DNA of 64,000 bases, from contig NC_053120.1 in assembly GCF_010015445.1 (NCBI RefSeq), positions 12,137,597 through 12,201,596 of the forward strand, written 5' to 3'. This stretch comes from Perca fluviatilis. Its lineage: Eukaryota > Chordata > Actinopteri > Perciformes > Percidae. The notes beneath the pieces are model-generated. The model was given only the letters and a program-made list of their open reading frames with translations. It did not search any database and had not been told where the DNA came from. Shown one piece after another: positions 1-14,248 of this stretch. Position 1 is the first letter of the stretch. Each line of letters starts with the position of its first letter. The position numbers were made by a program, and so were the translations under genes.

Positions 1-211
1 CCAAAAATTTTTAATCTTACCCCCCCTCCCTTCTTTTTTTTAAAAAGGGAGAAAAAAAAAAAAATTTTTTTTAAAATTTTTTTTTTTTTTACTAAATAAA
101 AATTAATAAAAAAACAAAACCATTTTTTATTTAATTTATTAAATTAAAAAAAAAAAACAACCCTTTTTAATTTTTTTTTTTTTTAATTTTTTAAATTTTT
201 TTTTTTTTTAT

Positions 212-263
<52 letters not shown>
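1..263. other. Homopolymer-rich low-complexity sequence, probable contig-end artefact
   Basis: This stretch is almost only runs of A, T and a few C, and ends in a T run of about 50 bases. No motif, poly-A tail context or repeat unit is visible. Everything after position 264 has normal complexity. Such mixed homopolymer sequence at the very start of a record is more typical of poor long-read consensus than of real genomic DNA, but a real AT-rich satellite edge cannot be excluded. Confidence 0.5.
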
Positions 264-264
<1 letters not shown>

Positions 265-2523
265 TTGTTGAAAACTGTTGTGATCCTGTGTTTTGGTCTT
301 GTTTTTGGTTCGGGTTATGTTGTTGTTTTTTCTGGTATTTCTTTTGTCTTTCTTGTTTTCTCTCCTCTCCTGTCCTGTCTGCAGAGCATGTGTGGGGCAG
401 GGGGCGTGGCTGGCTTCTCCAGGCTGCAGACGAGGCTATCTTCTCATCACCCGCTCCATATAAGCCTGGTCTTCACTCCACTACTCTGCCAGATTATTCC
501 GTGATGTTCGGTAGCTCTTCAGCATTTCCTGTGTTCACTACCGGTTGAAGGTATTTTTGTGTTTTTTGTCTTTGCCACGCTGCTGTTTTCCAGTTCCTGG
601 TTTTTGTCGCATTGTATTTCAAAATCCCAATAACATTTTTTTTAGAGATTCAAAGATATTTTCCCCCAAAGGATACCACTCACAAAAACTGTGATGCGTG
701 TTTTAAAATAAACAGAACACTGTGGAACTATAGTAAAATGAACTTTGTTTGCTATTTTCTGAATGCTACTTTGTTATGCAGTCTGATTGGGATGACATAG
801 AAGGTCACGAGTACCTTGATGGGATCCTCAACATGTTGCCAACACAGATGAGAGTCCTTGGAGCATGAAGGAGGGATGAGCGCAGTAGTTCCCAGTTTTA
901 TATTTATCTCTATTTGGGCACTTGTACAGCCTGATATCTCTCTCTGCGCAGCACTTCATCCTATTCTTCATGATTTTGAAAAGGGGAGTTGTACGCCTAT
1001 AGCAAATGAAGGTTAAAGCCACCAAGTGGGCTATATTCAACTGGCAAAGTTGAAGAAATATTTACATATTGTCAGTTTGGAGCTGAAACCTTGTATCTCC
1101 AGTGTGTGCATTTATAACCACATTATAATTAAAATCTGAAAAACAACCTACCATGAAGTCAGACCATTACATAAGTTTATATATAAATAAATTCATACAT
1201 AAACTTTAATAAATTTGGTTATTTATTTGTCTGTTATCATTGTTGTGAATATGTTACATATTATTTTTTGATAATTGAACAAAGCCTCATCTGTTTTTAT
1301 TGGTATCATAAATTGGTATTATAAATTTGTTACACTGTTTTCCTCACAGAGTTTCCTTGCAGATTCATCTGTGTGAACCTACCTTGAACCAATCCTCCTT
1401 TCCCCTGGTGCCCCTTCCTTATCTATGTACTCTCACATCATCAAAATGACTGGAGCGATTGTTAGAAAATGTATATATTCCTGTGTGGCTCAATAAACCT
1501 ATAGAACATTGTTGAACCGAACCCTGACCGTGTCACTTTGTTCTCCGAGCGCTCATGACTGCTTTCAGAGTAAATTCAAAGCGGTCAAGCCACTTGATGG
1601 TAGTATATGAACCACAAAACAATCGTGATTGGATTGTTTCATAACAATCATACATACACATAAACTATTGTAAAATTGTGAAAAATATGTATTACAAGTT
1701 TCAGTCCAAATAAACTTGCTTATTTTGACCAACAAACATTACAAAGGTACAACATTTCTAATGATATAAACAAAAGAAATGCGTAAAATCTTCACATTTG
1801 GTAAGCTGCAACCGCAAATTTCCTGTAGATGATTACATTTCTGTTAATCGATTGATCAACTAAAAGCTCTGGCACCAATTACTGTCAGAAACTAGTGAGT
1901 TTCCTGTGCAGCACAATGACTTTTTTTTTGAGAGTTTCTACAAAGCAAAAGGAAGTTGGCTGAATTGTGTATTTTCCCATGACATTTTACTTTATCTATG
2001 TGAAGCAGGCACTCAGGCTCCCATACATCACTTTCCCTTCCACACTCATGCCTACATTCACTGCTGATTTGCATCTACAACATATTCCTAGCTGCTCTGC
2101 ATCCATTTTTCCCTCAGTCCCGCCATCACCTCTCTGCACTCGGAATGAAAGGACTTTTCACCCTGCAGTTATGTGTCAGCCCTCAAAATGTGTCTGTGCT
2201 GTGCAATCTTAATTATATCGCATTAGCCGCCATATCACGCGGAAAGGCGTCTGCGTAAAAGGAGTCACTAAACACATTTGGCCTGTAGCTTTAGTCCTGT
2301 GGTTGTTTGGAGTCTGGCTCATATGCATGAGTGTGTCTGTGAGTCAGTGTGTGACTACTTGGAGTTGCATGTGAGCAAGTGAGAGCTCGTGTGCATATGA
2401 GTGTACCCATGTATAGGGATGTGTATGTGTAGCTTCCTTTTTTATGATGTGACATTTGAACTACATACCCAAGAGTATGCAGACAGTCATATAAATGCAT
2501 ATTACTTGCTAGAGGGTGTCTTA
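264..2523. other. Intergenic DNA with a retroelement-promoter-like fragment near 400-600; no gene recognised
   Basis: No coding exon can be supported here. Around 458 there is a TATA-like CATATAAG followed by sequence rich in short pyrimidine blocks, which resembles the promoter/leader part of fish LTR elements; I saw no matching second copy. An AATAAA lies at about 1491 in a block (1340-1560) that also resembles the end of a retroelement or a terminal UTR. The rest is ordinary AT-rich sequence. Confidence 0.3.
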
Positions 2524-3215
<692 letters not shown>

Positions 3216-3466
3216 GACGACACCGTACCTGTCAGAGTACCCATCCCTAGTCACCACCCTTTGCACTAACCTTAATCCTGAACTATACATCTGCCCATTG
3301 CACATACGAAATATGCTTTGCACAGTCTGCACTCAACAGTTATTCTGTATGTTTATTTCATATTAATGTATAATATGTTTGTTTGTTCATGTTTGCACCA
3401 TTCACCAAGGCAAATTCCACATAAGTTTATTTTTTGTGGCAATAAACCTTTTTCTGATTCTGATAA
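3216..3466 (+). mobile_element. LINE 3' end (L2-like tail)
   Basis: The block ends with a CACCAAGGCAAATTCC motif (near 3406), then GGCAATAAACC and a short TGATTCTGAT run. This arrangement (conserved 3'UTR, AATAAA, short ATTCTG-type repeat) is characteristic of 3' tails of fish L2-type non-LTR retrotransposons. Only the non-coding 3' end is present, as expected for a 5'-truncated insertion. The exact family and the 5' boundary are uncertain. Confidence 0.55.
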
Positions 3467-5632
3467 TGCTCAATGATCCCGGTGTCATTTCACTCAGTGT
3501 GCTGATGTCCACCAAGTGTGTGGCCTGAGTCTTTTCTCCTATATGTTAGCTTTACATGCCAGTTCTGTTTTTGTAGGAGCAGCTCGCCGCTTTACCCTCA
3601 CTTGTGAATATTTATATTAATACCCATTTTTACCCAATTTGTAAAGACCTACAGAGCATCTGTTACTACATCTAAAGGAGCTTCAATATGCTTGTAAAAT
3701 ATGACAAATGTAGGCAAAACCACTAAAAAACTATATTTGAAATGTGTCTGATTTAGACACACTTGGAAGCGTGACAGAGATGTGACGGAGCTGTGGCACA
3801 ACCGTAACACAGCTGCATCAAGTGGACATCCTTGGTTACATACTGTATAGTGTTTGAAAATAAAGCTCCTGCATGTATATTCAAATTTCAGGGGTCCCAA
3901 AGATTTATAGATGGACAGTGTGTGCACAGAGCGGTCATAATTTGTAAAATGAATATGTGCAATCTGATGCTTTGTCATCTCTCCTGCTGGCACTGTAAAT
4001 GACTCTAAATTAAGTATAATAGTCTACAGTTCAATGCCTTTTTAAAATATCTATTTTGGACCTATTCTGAACTGCGATAGTGAATCAATGTTGCAAAAGC
4101 CCAATTCGTCCACAGTCCTCACAATCATCTCATTTTAATACTTACAACAGACCATATTACACTGCATACTGTTCTCTGTCTACAATAACAATAATACCAC
4201 AATAAAGAACAGTTAAAAAGCCTGGGCAAAAAAAAGGACACCTGAAAGTTGGTAACTCCTGAAATGTAAAAAAAAAAAAAATGCAAAATACAAAAAAATA
4301 CAAATAGAAAATAGAACTTATAAACAATAAACAGAAAAGAAAAACCAACTTAGAATAGCAGATCATTCAAATAAATCATTAAATAACCAACTGTAAAAGA
4401 CCCGTGACCCATTTTGTAGTAAGTACAGCTTCAGCAAGAACTGACCCAGTCACAGTGTCACAGCCTTTTCCACCTGCCAACCCTCCTTCAGGGCCAAGGA
4501 AGAGGTTTGTTAAAAATCAAAATGGATGGCTATTCCGAATATTTTCTGCTGATAGTTCTCTATTGTGACTGGGTGGTCTTTCACATTCTCGCTGTCTGTC
4601 TCTTTCTTTCTGTGCTGCTTTTCTCCGTCTGCTAACGTGACTTTTTCTCTGCTTCATTCCCCCATGCAGTATTATTAGGCTTAGTCTTGACTCTTTCTGT
4701 TTGCACACAGAGCCCACTGACTAATTCAAAGTTAAAATTGTATTTCCATTCATGAATGTTCCCTCATTAGTAGAAATCCATGTACAATTGTGAATGAACT
4801 GCTGTAATATTCTGGCAGCTGTTTACTTGCTTTTCTGCAGTTTATGTTGATTAGTCTCTACTGAGAGACAGACAAAACACTCTGGAGGATGTCAATTTAT
4901 GTTTTTTTTTCTCCAGCACAGACTCCGTAATTAAGCACAGTCAGCCTCTTCAGCGTTGATTTACTATAATAAGAATTAAGATCTTTATTCCATGAATCCA
5001 GGATGGCAGTGAGTACTCCTCAGAAATCACTTGGGTTGCCACCTGCTTTTTTTCCTGTCAAGATAGGGTGTGATTAAAATCGCAATTTGAGGAACTTAAG
5101 TACCTTGATGGAGGAAAAGGAGCTCCGAATAGTTTCAATTAGAGAACTTCCATGGAGAAATCAAAATATTGACTTCTACGTTTCAAAAGAGAACAGATAG
5201 ACCTATTTTGTACTTTCACAAAGGCTGAAAAGACATGCTCACATGCTACATATGATCCCAAAGAAAGAATATTTCATCTAGATGCATTCTTATGGTTTAG
5301 ATACACTAGAATTTGTTATTGTTGCTGCAAAAAAAATGCAGGGAATGGTATGTTTCACTGAAGTTACTTTACTAGCTATATACATATATCTTGAATGAGC
5401 TGATTTAGCACATATTTGTATTTAGTAATTTGTTTTTGTAAATGTCATGTTATACCAACCCCTTTCTCACTCCTAACTCGTCACAAGGCTTCTAGGTCAG
5501 AACCCCTTGGCGTCAGTTTTAAACGCACTGCACAAATTATAAAGAGCGACAAAGTCCAGATGGACAGATAACCCATTTTTGACCACAATCTTTTCCTGTT
5601 GTTATTGTTATTCACAACATTAACTCGTATTT
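3467..5632. other. Intergenic DNA, nothing recognised
   Basis: AT-rich sequence with a few homopolymer A runs (about 4267-4280) and short pyrimidine tracts. No exon, repeat array or element termini were found. Confidence 0.5.
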
Positions 5633-5994
5633 AGTCTTTCTTTGCCAGACCATCCACCAGCTGCGAAGCGGAGGAAGGTCTGGCTACTCCACATGGCATT
5701 CTGGGATGGGAGAAAAATGTGCTCTGGTTTATTGGCATTTCTTTAAACCAATCACAATCGTCATGGGAAGAGCTAAGCTCTGCACAGAGCAGCTGCAGAA
5801 TAGTCGTGTGAGAGAAAACATAGATTGGACAGATAGTCCAGCTAGCTTTCTCAATTTACCATGCAAAGATCTGAGGAGCAGTCAACAATAGTCCTCATGA
5901 ATCCACCGAATTTAAAATTCCAACACAAAGAAAGCAGAAGGAAATGGAAAATACACACATCCGGCAGAATTTCCTGCAGCACCGGAGCAATCCC
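5633..5994. mobile_element. Fold-back DNA element, copy A (right end missing)
   Basis: Begins AGTCT, then an imperfect inverted repeat (5644-5683) built on GCCAGACC and GGTCTGGC. The following sequence aligns closely with the two arms of copy B (14003-14100 and 15380-15748), including CTGAGGAGCAGT and AAAATTCCAACACAAAG. Copy A stops after GAGCAATCCC and lacks the final block ending ATAGACT seen in copy B. It carries no transposase and is a non-autonomous element of unnamed family. The open frames 5706-6178 are by-products. Confidence 0.7.
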
Positions 5995-6764
5995 GCTTAT
6001 AACCGCTTATTTATGCCCCATAATGGCCAAAAAACAGGTTATCTATCTTTCTTTCTCTTTCTCCTCTCATCTGCCTCAACCTCTCTTCCTGCTACTCTGT
6101 CATTCTACCATCATTCATCTCCAAGAGGCGTCAACGTCTCCACATTATCTCAGGGCCGTCTGTGCACCAGCTGAGTGATGGATGGAGGGAGTGTTTGTGC
6201 TGCCAGATGAGTGGAGGGCTAAGGTCTTCTTTATCCATCCGCTACCTGTCATTCCTTCAAATCAAGCCTTTCATATGTTGTTCATTATGCTGTTTCTTTC
6301 TTTTGCTCTTCCTCTCCTCTCCCCTCCTGACTTGTACACTTTCATTATGTCGTGGCGGGGTTAAAAGGTGACAGTGCTCAGGCCCTTCCATATTGCCCAG
6401 CGTTACAGTGTGACTCGTCATCGATCTGGCTTTTAAACCGACTCGCAGTCCACCCATGGGTCTGTAACAGTGACACGGAAGTGTCACATGGGTGCCGAGA
6501 GATATGGTCAGTGTCCGCAAACTGATGGACTGTCTAAGTACTGTGGCAGCCGCTGTCTGTGGAGAGATAAGCAAGTGTAGCAGAGTCATGTCAACTTGAC
6601 AGGCCTCACAGCCCCTTATCAGATGCTAAGAGGGAGCTTGTGAAACCATTTTATTCTATTTAATTGGCTTTTTAATTTTCTTTACAGTAAAAATGTGTGT
6701 TTCTTCATTTCTTTTAAGCCCTATACTCCCTGAATCCACCTTTCTGACACGCAGTGTGTTATGT
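5995..6764. other. Intergenic DNA with pyrimidine-rich patches, no gene recognised
   Basis: Contains CT-rich stretches (about 6045-6120 and 6290-6330). Several short overlapping frames exist on both strands but none shows domain-like composition or splice structure. Confidence 0.45.
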
Positions 6765-7552
6765 CCAGTTCAGACCAAAGATTCACGACAAGATGAAACC
6801 GTTTAAGGGAAAAGTTGCAGCGGTCTCAGCTCGACTCAAGACAGCTGTTTCGCTGCGACTCAGCTGTTCAAGTCGCAGAGGCTGGTTTTAGAACGTAAGG
6901 GACGTCACCTGTTTCAACAGCCAATAGAAAAGTCAGCTTGTAAAGTCAGCTATAAACTATAGAAATAAAATTATCTATAATCCATTTCATTTTTATGTTA
7001 TAAACAGCTGGTCGAAATGGCAGAGTTTTAGCAGGAGCTTCAACGACCGCCCGAGAGCACGGTAACGTTATCTGGTCAAGCGACCTAGAGTGACTGAAGA
7101 GAGGGAGCGCCCAGCGGCGTTAGAACCAAGCAGTGAGTCAGAGAAATAAAACGTGGTTTCGCCGATTCATCACTAGAAATGCAACTGTACCAAGCATCTC
7201 AATATCACTAACGTTATCCACATTCATATTTAGACGAAACAAATGATATATCCAGCTACAAAAAGCCTAAAAGTCAGAAGTTAGAACAGAAGTATAAAGA
7301 GGCGTTCTTGATACACCGTCTCGTCTCGTCTCGTCTTGTCTCGTCTCATCTCATTGGTGGTTTTAGTACGCTGCAGACCAGATCTTGCTTTGTCAAGCGG
7401 TAAAAGTGCTTTTGAGTAGTCCATACTGGGTTAACGCTATGTTATCCGGTCAGGGGGAAAGGATTGTTTTCCCCCACAGCGACTCCGCCACAGGCCACGC
7501 CCCCAGCTATGACGAGTGACCAACCAAGTGTATAGTAGTTTGACATTGTTAC
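6765..7552. repeat. Probable interspersed repeat with a CTCGT pentamer run
   Basis: This block is richer in CpG than its flanks and has the patchy composition of a decayed DNA transposon, but I could not identify matching terminal inverted repeats or target duplications. A short (CTCGT)n array lies at about 7318-7355. The call rests on composition only. Confidence 0.3.
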
Positions 7553-8713
7553 ATCCAGTCTTTTGTCAAACCTGTTTAAGCAATCAAACAAATATTGACT
7601 TGTTGGAACAACATCTGTAGGTTTTTATTTCCTATTATAGCTGTTTTGTGATTGTTAATTTGTTAATTTTCTCAGGCTAATCTGTTGCTTATACAACATA
7701 ATATGCAACTGTTAGGCCTGTTTAGAACCACAGCTCTAATCAGACTGCACTCTAAAGATGTCTTTTACACATTTCAGCTACGTGCTTTCAGTTCTTTGCA
7801 TCTGCAAAGGCATTGAGTGTACGGTAACTGCAACATGTAAAACCCACTTCCCTAGATTTTCTTCCTCTTTCTCTTCTTCATTCTCTCTTAGCCCTTAACT
7901 TTTTACCACATCACTTTTTTTCTTCGGATAGGCACAGAAATATGTAGTAATGTCTTCAGTGACTTGCGTTATATCATTAAATAAGTTTCAAAAGACCCAA
8001 ATACAGTATACAGTATAAGTAAGGTCCATGAAAAACTGAGCTCTAAAACATTATTCACATTATCTTCCTGTGATGTTTAAGAAATTCATTTAGGATAACA
8101 CTCTCAATAATAACACATGATTATTTCTCACAATATTGATCAGTTACATTAGTGCCATTCACAATTGTTTTGATCTTTTTAACGAATGGAGTGTTGTTTA
8201 CTTACATGTTTGAGATGAGATTCATCAAGAAATCATGTATTTAGTGATCATTTAAAAATGTGGATTTATGCATTTTAATGAACAGTTTATTAATACATAA
8301 TGGCAAAAAGATGTGTGTAAATATATTATAAAATATTATCCTCAGCTCAACAGTCATCAACCAGCCAACGATTCACAGTGAGAAGTCTATTTTTTAGGGA
8401 CGTAGTCAAATTAGCGCATCATACCTCAGTGCTGCAATAGAAATACATTTCCAAATAGTTTCCAAATTGGACCGCCGATTACAATTTTGCAGATTCCCCC
8501 TTGTCTCAATTTTTTTAGCTTTTAGAGAGAGTGGACACAATATTACAGTATTTAATTCAAGTACTGATTACAGGTCATTTACATACAATTTTGCCTTACA
8601 ATTTAGCTCAAATGAGCACATATGCCTACTCTGTTTCAGGTTTGTGGGCATTGTGGGAAGCAAAAGATTATTTATAGAACAGTCAAAGCAGCATGCCTGA
8701 ACTGCTAATGAGT

Positions 8714-8715
<2 letters not shown>
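7553..8715. other. Intergenic AT-rich DNA, nothing recognised
   Basis: No element termini, coding exon or RNA motif were seen; composition is strongly AT-rich throughout. Confidence 0.5.
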
Positions 8716-8811
<96 letters not shown>

Positions 8812-8840
8812 CGCGCGTGTGCGTGTGTGTGTGTGTGTGG
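8716..8840. repeat. (GT)n microsatellite with internal GC steps
   Basis: About 125 bp of GT dinucleotides, with a GCGTGCGCGCGTGTGCG segment at about 8806-8824. The whole tract is alternating purine-pyrimidine and so compatible with left-handed (Z) DNA. Confidence 0.97.
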
Positions 8841-9796
8841 TTGCGTAGGTTTGTAATATGCTGTGTTTAGGTGAGAATGGTTTTCTTTGCATGTGTGTGT
8901 GCATGTGAAAGAGAAAATGGTGGCTAATCAAAATTGATCAGACGACAGTAAAGGTCAGCAAAAGAGAATATGAAAGGAACTGTATCTGAGAAGGTCATAG
9001 TGTTTATATGTATGTGTCCAAGTCTGTGTGATTTGAAGGTGGTGGAAGAAGTTACAATAAATCTGCAAAGCTCCATACTTTGTGGCTCCTGGGACATTTT
9101 GGTTACACTAGAATTTCTGACTCTGGACACAGCTTTGCAGACAGTTTTAAATGCAAATTGGGTTTTTTTTCCCCAAAAACCTAATGACAAACCAAGTAGT
9201 GTGTTTTTTTGTTTTTTCAAATAGTGATACAGTATATGTAGACTTTCAGAAGAATTTCAGTGCAAAATGAAAGCGATAACTGGTGCGCAGGTGAAACCAC
9301 AACTCAGACTTTTTAAAGTCTCCATGTGTCAAAGCCCTGCATCCTCTGTATCCTCTGTAATATTTCTGTCAGTGCACTAAGGCATCCCTGTGTGTGAGCA
9401 CACCTGTGCTCTTACATGCCTGTCAGTGAATCCCTGCACCGGCTTGTCATTGTGTCACTATGGTTCTCTCTGTTCCTCTTTTCTGACCAGCAACTCGTCC
9501 AATTACAGCATCTCTCGGGCTTTTCTTCTCTAAGCTCCCTATTCAAATCCCCGTGGTGTGTCATTTTTATGTCTGTCCTAGATCCACCTTTGTTCCCCGC
9601 TCTCCGTTAATCGTCTAGGTCACACTCTGTGTTCTCTTTTTTCCTCTGCCATTCTGCCCCTTTCTTTCTGCACTTACATTATTGTATGTATTACTCTGCA
9701 GTATATATATATATATGATATTTATTCAATCACTTGTACCTACAGTCTATGTTTAGATAGTTTTCTAATATTATAAGTTAATATTAAATTGATACA
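8841..9796. other. Intergenic DNA, nothing recognised
   Basis: Overlapping short frames occur on both strands (about 8924-9224) without domain features. A short (TA)n run lies near 9703-9715. Confidence 0.45.
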
Positions 9797-9960
9797 TTGG
9801 GAAATACACCTTCTTAACTGAGTTTTAGAATACCACTCTCATATCTGTACACTAAATATGAAAGCCACCAGCTAAGCTTAGCATAAAGACTGAAAACAGG
9901 GGGAACGGCTATCCTGACTATGTTTAAAGGTAAAATAAATTAATAAATAAAACATCCATC
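9797..9960. repeat. Fragment of a common teleost interspersed repeat
   Basis: Contains a GGGAAATACACCTTCTTA-like start, ATACCACTCTCAT, and TAGCTTAGCATAAAGACTG followed by AAACAGGGGGAA. I recognise this order of motifs as a widespread percomorph repeat often seen in introns and UTRs. Its class is not clear from this copy. Confidence 0.5.
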
Positions 9961-12900
9961 TGCTCACATTATTTTATATCCCTGAAAATAAACCAAATCC
10001 TTCAAAATGCAATGCCAAATGTCAAGAAATCAAGGACCATCAGCAATACAAAAAAAAAAAAATCTTTTCAAAAGGCTTGAAAAGTTGACATTTGACTGAT
10101 GCACATTTTAGGCAAGGCCTGGGTGATTTGGCAGCGGTTGTGGTTCCATTTCCTCTGAGTCCTTATTTTCACATGAATATTGGATATCATCAAAATGCAT
10201 CGTCTTTAAGAAATTTCCTCCTGGCAATTTCTCAGTCCATCTCTTTTCATTTTACTATCAAATAGCAGGATGGGCAGAGACGGAGAGAAAAGGAAGGAAC
10301 ATGAGCTAATTTATGCTCCTCTATCTAGATTTTAGTTGGCAAGAAGAAAAAGAAAGAATTCAATCATTATAAGAAGATAACCTTTAGACTGTCAGCTGCA
10401 GCTGTTTGCTTGCAGAGTAATTGTTTCTTTGAAAACTTGTTTCTCTGCTGATGCCACGTGGTTCGTAGAATACAAACTTATCACTTCTATCTCTCTGTCT
10501 CCCTATCCATCTGTCTCTCTCTTAAATGCATCTATCTCTCCAGTTTCCTCTCCCACAATTCTCACTTTCTCTGCCTCGCACACTCCCTCTGTCTGCTGTT
10601 CAAGCATAATTGGAAGTTTTGCAGCATTTTGGTCACAATAATGACTGCACATAATATCTACTCATCTTTATCTTCTTTCTACCCTGTTCTTTATCTCTCT
10701 GCTCTCAATCCATCTATCTCTCTCTCAAAACATCTATCGATGCCTTTTCTCTCTATTTTAACCCCTCTCTTTCTTACCATCAACCACCCCCTGCTCTCTC
10801 TATCCTCACCCTCTGTTCTCTGTCTTGTTTGATGATGCTTTTGATGGAAGAGGAGTTGGAGGAATAGCTGATGACTTTCTCTTTCCTTTGAATGCAAATA
10901 TCGGTGTCTGTTATGATGAAAGAGACATTGTGAGACTGTGCCATCCAACGCATAACTATTTTTACACTGATTTAAACAATGACTGTCATTTGAGTATAAG
11001 CCTAATAAGCTGTTTCCCACACAGTGAGTTTGGTGGCAGTCAGTCATTGAAAAATATATACATTATATTGTTTTTGTGATCAAGAAATGTAATCATTTTA
11101 GGCGTTTACATTCCCTTGCTCATAAAAATGAAGAAAGCAGATATTCAGTTCATTGGGAAGAGCCAATCCTGCCTCCTAAAATGAACAATTACATACAGCT
11201 TATCGGTTTTGCCAAAAAAGAGAAAACATTATTGTTACTGGCAATACGTTTGTTTCAATGTATGAAATGTATGAGAGAAATAAACCTTTTGTGTGCATCA
11301 AAAAAGTCTTAGATCTTTTATTTTAACTCGTGAAAAATGGGAGCGAAAAGAAAAGTGTTTACATTTTTTGTCCAGTGTAATTTAACTCACTTTCTTCATC
11401 CACTATAACATCCATAATGTGACCAATAAAGATCATTTTAGACCAATATGGATACTTTCAAAGACAATTCTGATAAGTCTCAAGCTCTCAATTTTAGCTG
11501 TAAAGCGACACCTCAAGAGGTAGCAAATGCAAGATTCAGAGACAGAAATTGTCTCAGCAAAGCAAGATTAGTTTTTCAGTCAATTTATCAGGAAAAAAGA
11601 AAAATCAGCCAAACCAGAAGAACTACACTGTGGGCAATTAATCAGTTATTGTTGTTCTTTGTCAATGTTTCAGAAGTCAAAAACTCACAAAATGCCACCA
11701 CCTGTAGATATCATGTCATTAGTTAAACAAAAAAGGGGGGGGGGGTCTCCATCAAACATGTCATTAACAGTTTAGTTGATTTTGATGAATTATAGAAGGA
11801 ACAGTGCACGGTAAGTTATATTACAACTCATTAAATATATACAAAGTGACAAAGTTAAACCAAGCCACCATGTTTACAGATGCACAGAAGAGAAAGTGTG
11901 GCTAAATATGAGTAAAAATAGATTTAAATTAGATGTCACATTATTAAGCTCCAATTCTGGGGCTGATGTTCCGGTGGTGTAGCGGTGGGATTGGGGCTAG
12001 GAGAGGGCATGAGGGTGGATGCCTGGATCAGTGCCCTGGCTCAGTGCTAAATCCCATCGCTCATCCCTATCAGTATGGAAGAGATGAGAGCCGGTCTTTA
12101 GCCCCCCCCCCCAGAGAAAGACACAGAGGTTGAGTCAGAATTAAATGTTTAAATGTGAAACAGGCTATTAGTGAACCACTAAAATACAAATGGTTTAAGA
12201 TGCATGCCGATTAAGAATGCCTTTGACGGACGAGAACTGTTGCATAGCAATGGCACAGCAACATAGGGGTGAATTTAAGCAACAGCCTGATCTCTGACTT
12301 TAGTCCACACTTCACAGTTTCCTCTTTCCCACCGTTGGAGGGCTGAGATGACTTAGTAAGGAGCCAAGGAGCCAAGCCCCAAAATGCCACTCTGGTTTTA
12401 AATAGCTGGCTGAGGCTATGGATAGCTGTCTGTCATTCTTTCTACCTTCTTCTGCTTGACTCCTTCATTCTTTTAGTGTGTAGTTTTTTTTACTTTGTTT
12501 CTTTCTCTTTTGCAACATTTTGTGTCAGGCTGCCCCTTCCTGTTTGTCTGCCCTTTTCTTTCCTTCTCTTTACACTCTCCTCTTTTCATATCTGTCTCAT
12601 TAGTGGATGTGCCCCACTTGCCCATGGCAACTTGATGCCATCCTGTGACCCTGTATCTCAGCAGGTCTCCAATCAACACATTGCAGGTGGCTCAGAATGG
12701 TGGACCATCCCTTTCTTTCACCCCACCCTCAATGTGTTCCCTCTCCCCATGCCATCCTTCCCTCTCCTCCTCCCCATCCACTTGCATCATTAGGGGCTGA
12801 CATTGCCTCTCATCTTGTGTGCCACTTTTTAATAATAAATAAGTGTTGTCAGATTCAAATTAGTTAGATATTGTTAAAATGTCAGGCCAAAATGTAACTT

Positions 12901-14002
12901 TAAATGAAATCTGTAGCTCCTAATAGGCGATACTGTTTGAATTAAATAAAAATTGCTTAAATTCTAGACTCAGAACTAATGTACCGTATGTGGATTTTTT
13001 TAAATCTGTACATATGCAACTCATTCAGTAAAGCAGCTAGTGTTCACAGCATGCTTTAAAAAACAGCAGGACGTTCTCATGCAACAGCAGCATGATGAAA
13101 ATACCACAGCAGGACATGCAGTAATATGGAGCTGGAGCTATATCTGGGCCCTATATCTGTTAAAGCAGCTTTATTTGGCTCGGTTCAGGCAAGCTGAGGC
13201 CAAAATAAAGTGTGACAGAGACAGATTAAATGCCGCTTTGTCAGCCACATGGAGCACGGAAATCCCATGGTATCATTATTAGTGATTTCTCACCTGATTC
13301 CTGTTTTTGTTTTCTTTAAGGTCTCATTAAAAGGGTGCAAATGCATCAAGTTATAGATAAATAAAGTATGAAAAGGAGGTTTAGAGTCATGCTGCTCCGC
13401 AGAGTAACATAAACATGTCTTGCTTTTACTCATTCCCCGTAAAAAGAGAATAAAACGACTAATCAACTAAAATTGCTTTTTTTGCCCAAGACACTCCAGG
13501 GTTTAGAAAAAATACACGAGCTTGTCTCAAAATAAATCAGGTTTGTTAGCATGACACCTGCGCTTATTAGCATGCTGTTGTGTTAATGTAATGGGTTTGG
13601 TGGAGGAATTGAACTCTGTCTGTATCTGCTAATGTTGTCGAGTGTTTCAGACATTTTCTCCTCCATAAATGTAAATAAGGTGGGCAAAATTATAAAGACA
13701 TCTTTGAACCACGTGAAGTGCAGTACAGCCCCACTACAAAGTACAACCTCAAAATGCAGCACAGAATCAACTCAACACAAAACTTCTAAAGTAGCTGTCT
13801 CTGCACATTTTAGTAAGTTATCATTTAAGGTATTGCATTGCATTGCATTACATCATAACGCAAAAAACAAAACGTCACTACAACATTTTGGGTATTTCTG
13901 TCCACTAAGTGTAAGTAGTCCATGACAACTTTGAAACTTTCTCTCTAAAAGTCTGAAAAGCCTGTTATCTTGAGGACCTTTGTATCAGATTATGGGTGAT
14001 AC
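9961..14002. other. Intergenic DNA with a pyrimidine-rich tract at 10484-10824
   Basis: The main structure is an imperfect TCTATCTCTC-type pyrimidine-rich tract at about 10484-10824, plus single G and C runs (about 11734-11745 and 12102-12111). Three GCATT units occur at about 13835-13850. No exon or transposon terminus can be supported; the open frames are short and lack domain features. Confidence 0.45.
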
Positions 14003-14248
14003 AGTCTCGCTTTGCCAGACCTTCCTCCACAGCACTGCGGAGGAAGGTCTGGCTAGTCCACACAGCGTTCGAGGAAGGGAGAAAAACGCGCTCTGGTTTA
14101 AGATAAGATAAGATAAGATAATACTTTACTGTCTGTTACACAGGTTTCCAGAAAATTGTCTTTGACAAGGCTCCAGTTACAAAGAGACATTCATACAGAC
14201 ATATAAAAACAAGACATGGGGTGTTGAGGTATCAGCTGACTGTGGTGT

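Noticed and set aside
782..868. Possible last exon after an AG acceptor, 28 codons to a TGA, reading WDDIEGHEYLDGILNML
   Set aside because: A 28-codon open stretch is common by chance, I recognise no protein family, and no upstream exon is visible.
11966..12060. tRNA-like or SINE-like stretch (GGTGGTGTAGCGGTGGG)
   Set aside because: It resembles an A box only; no B box at proper spacing and no cloverleaf pairing.
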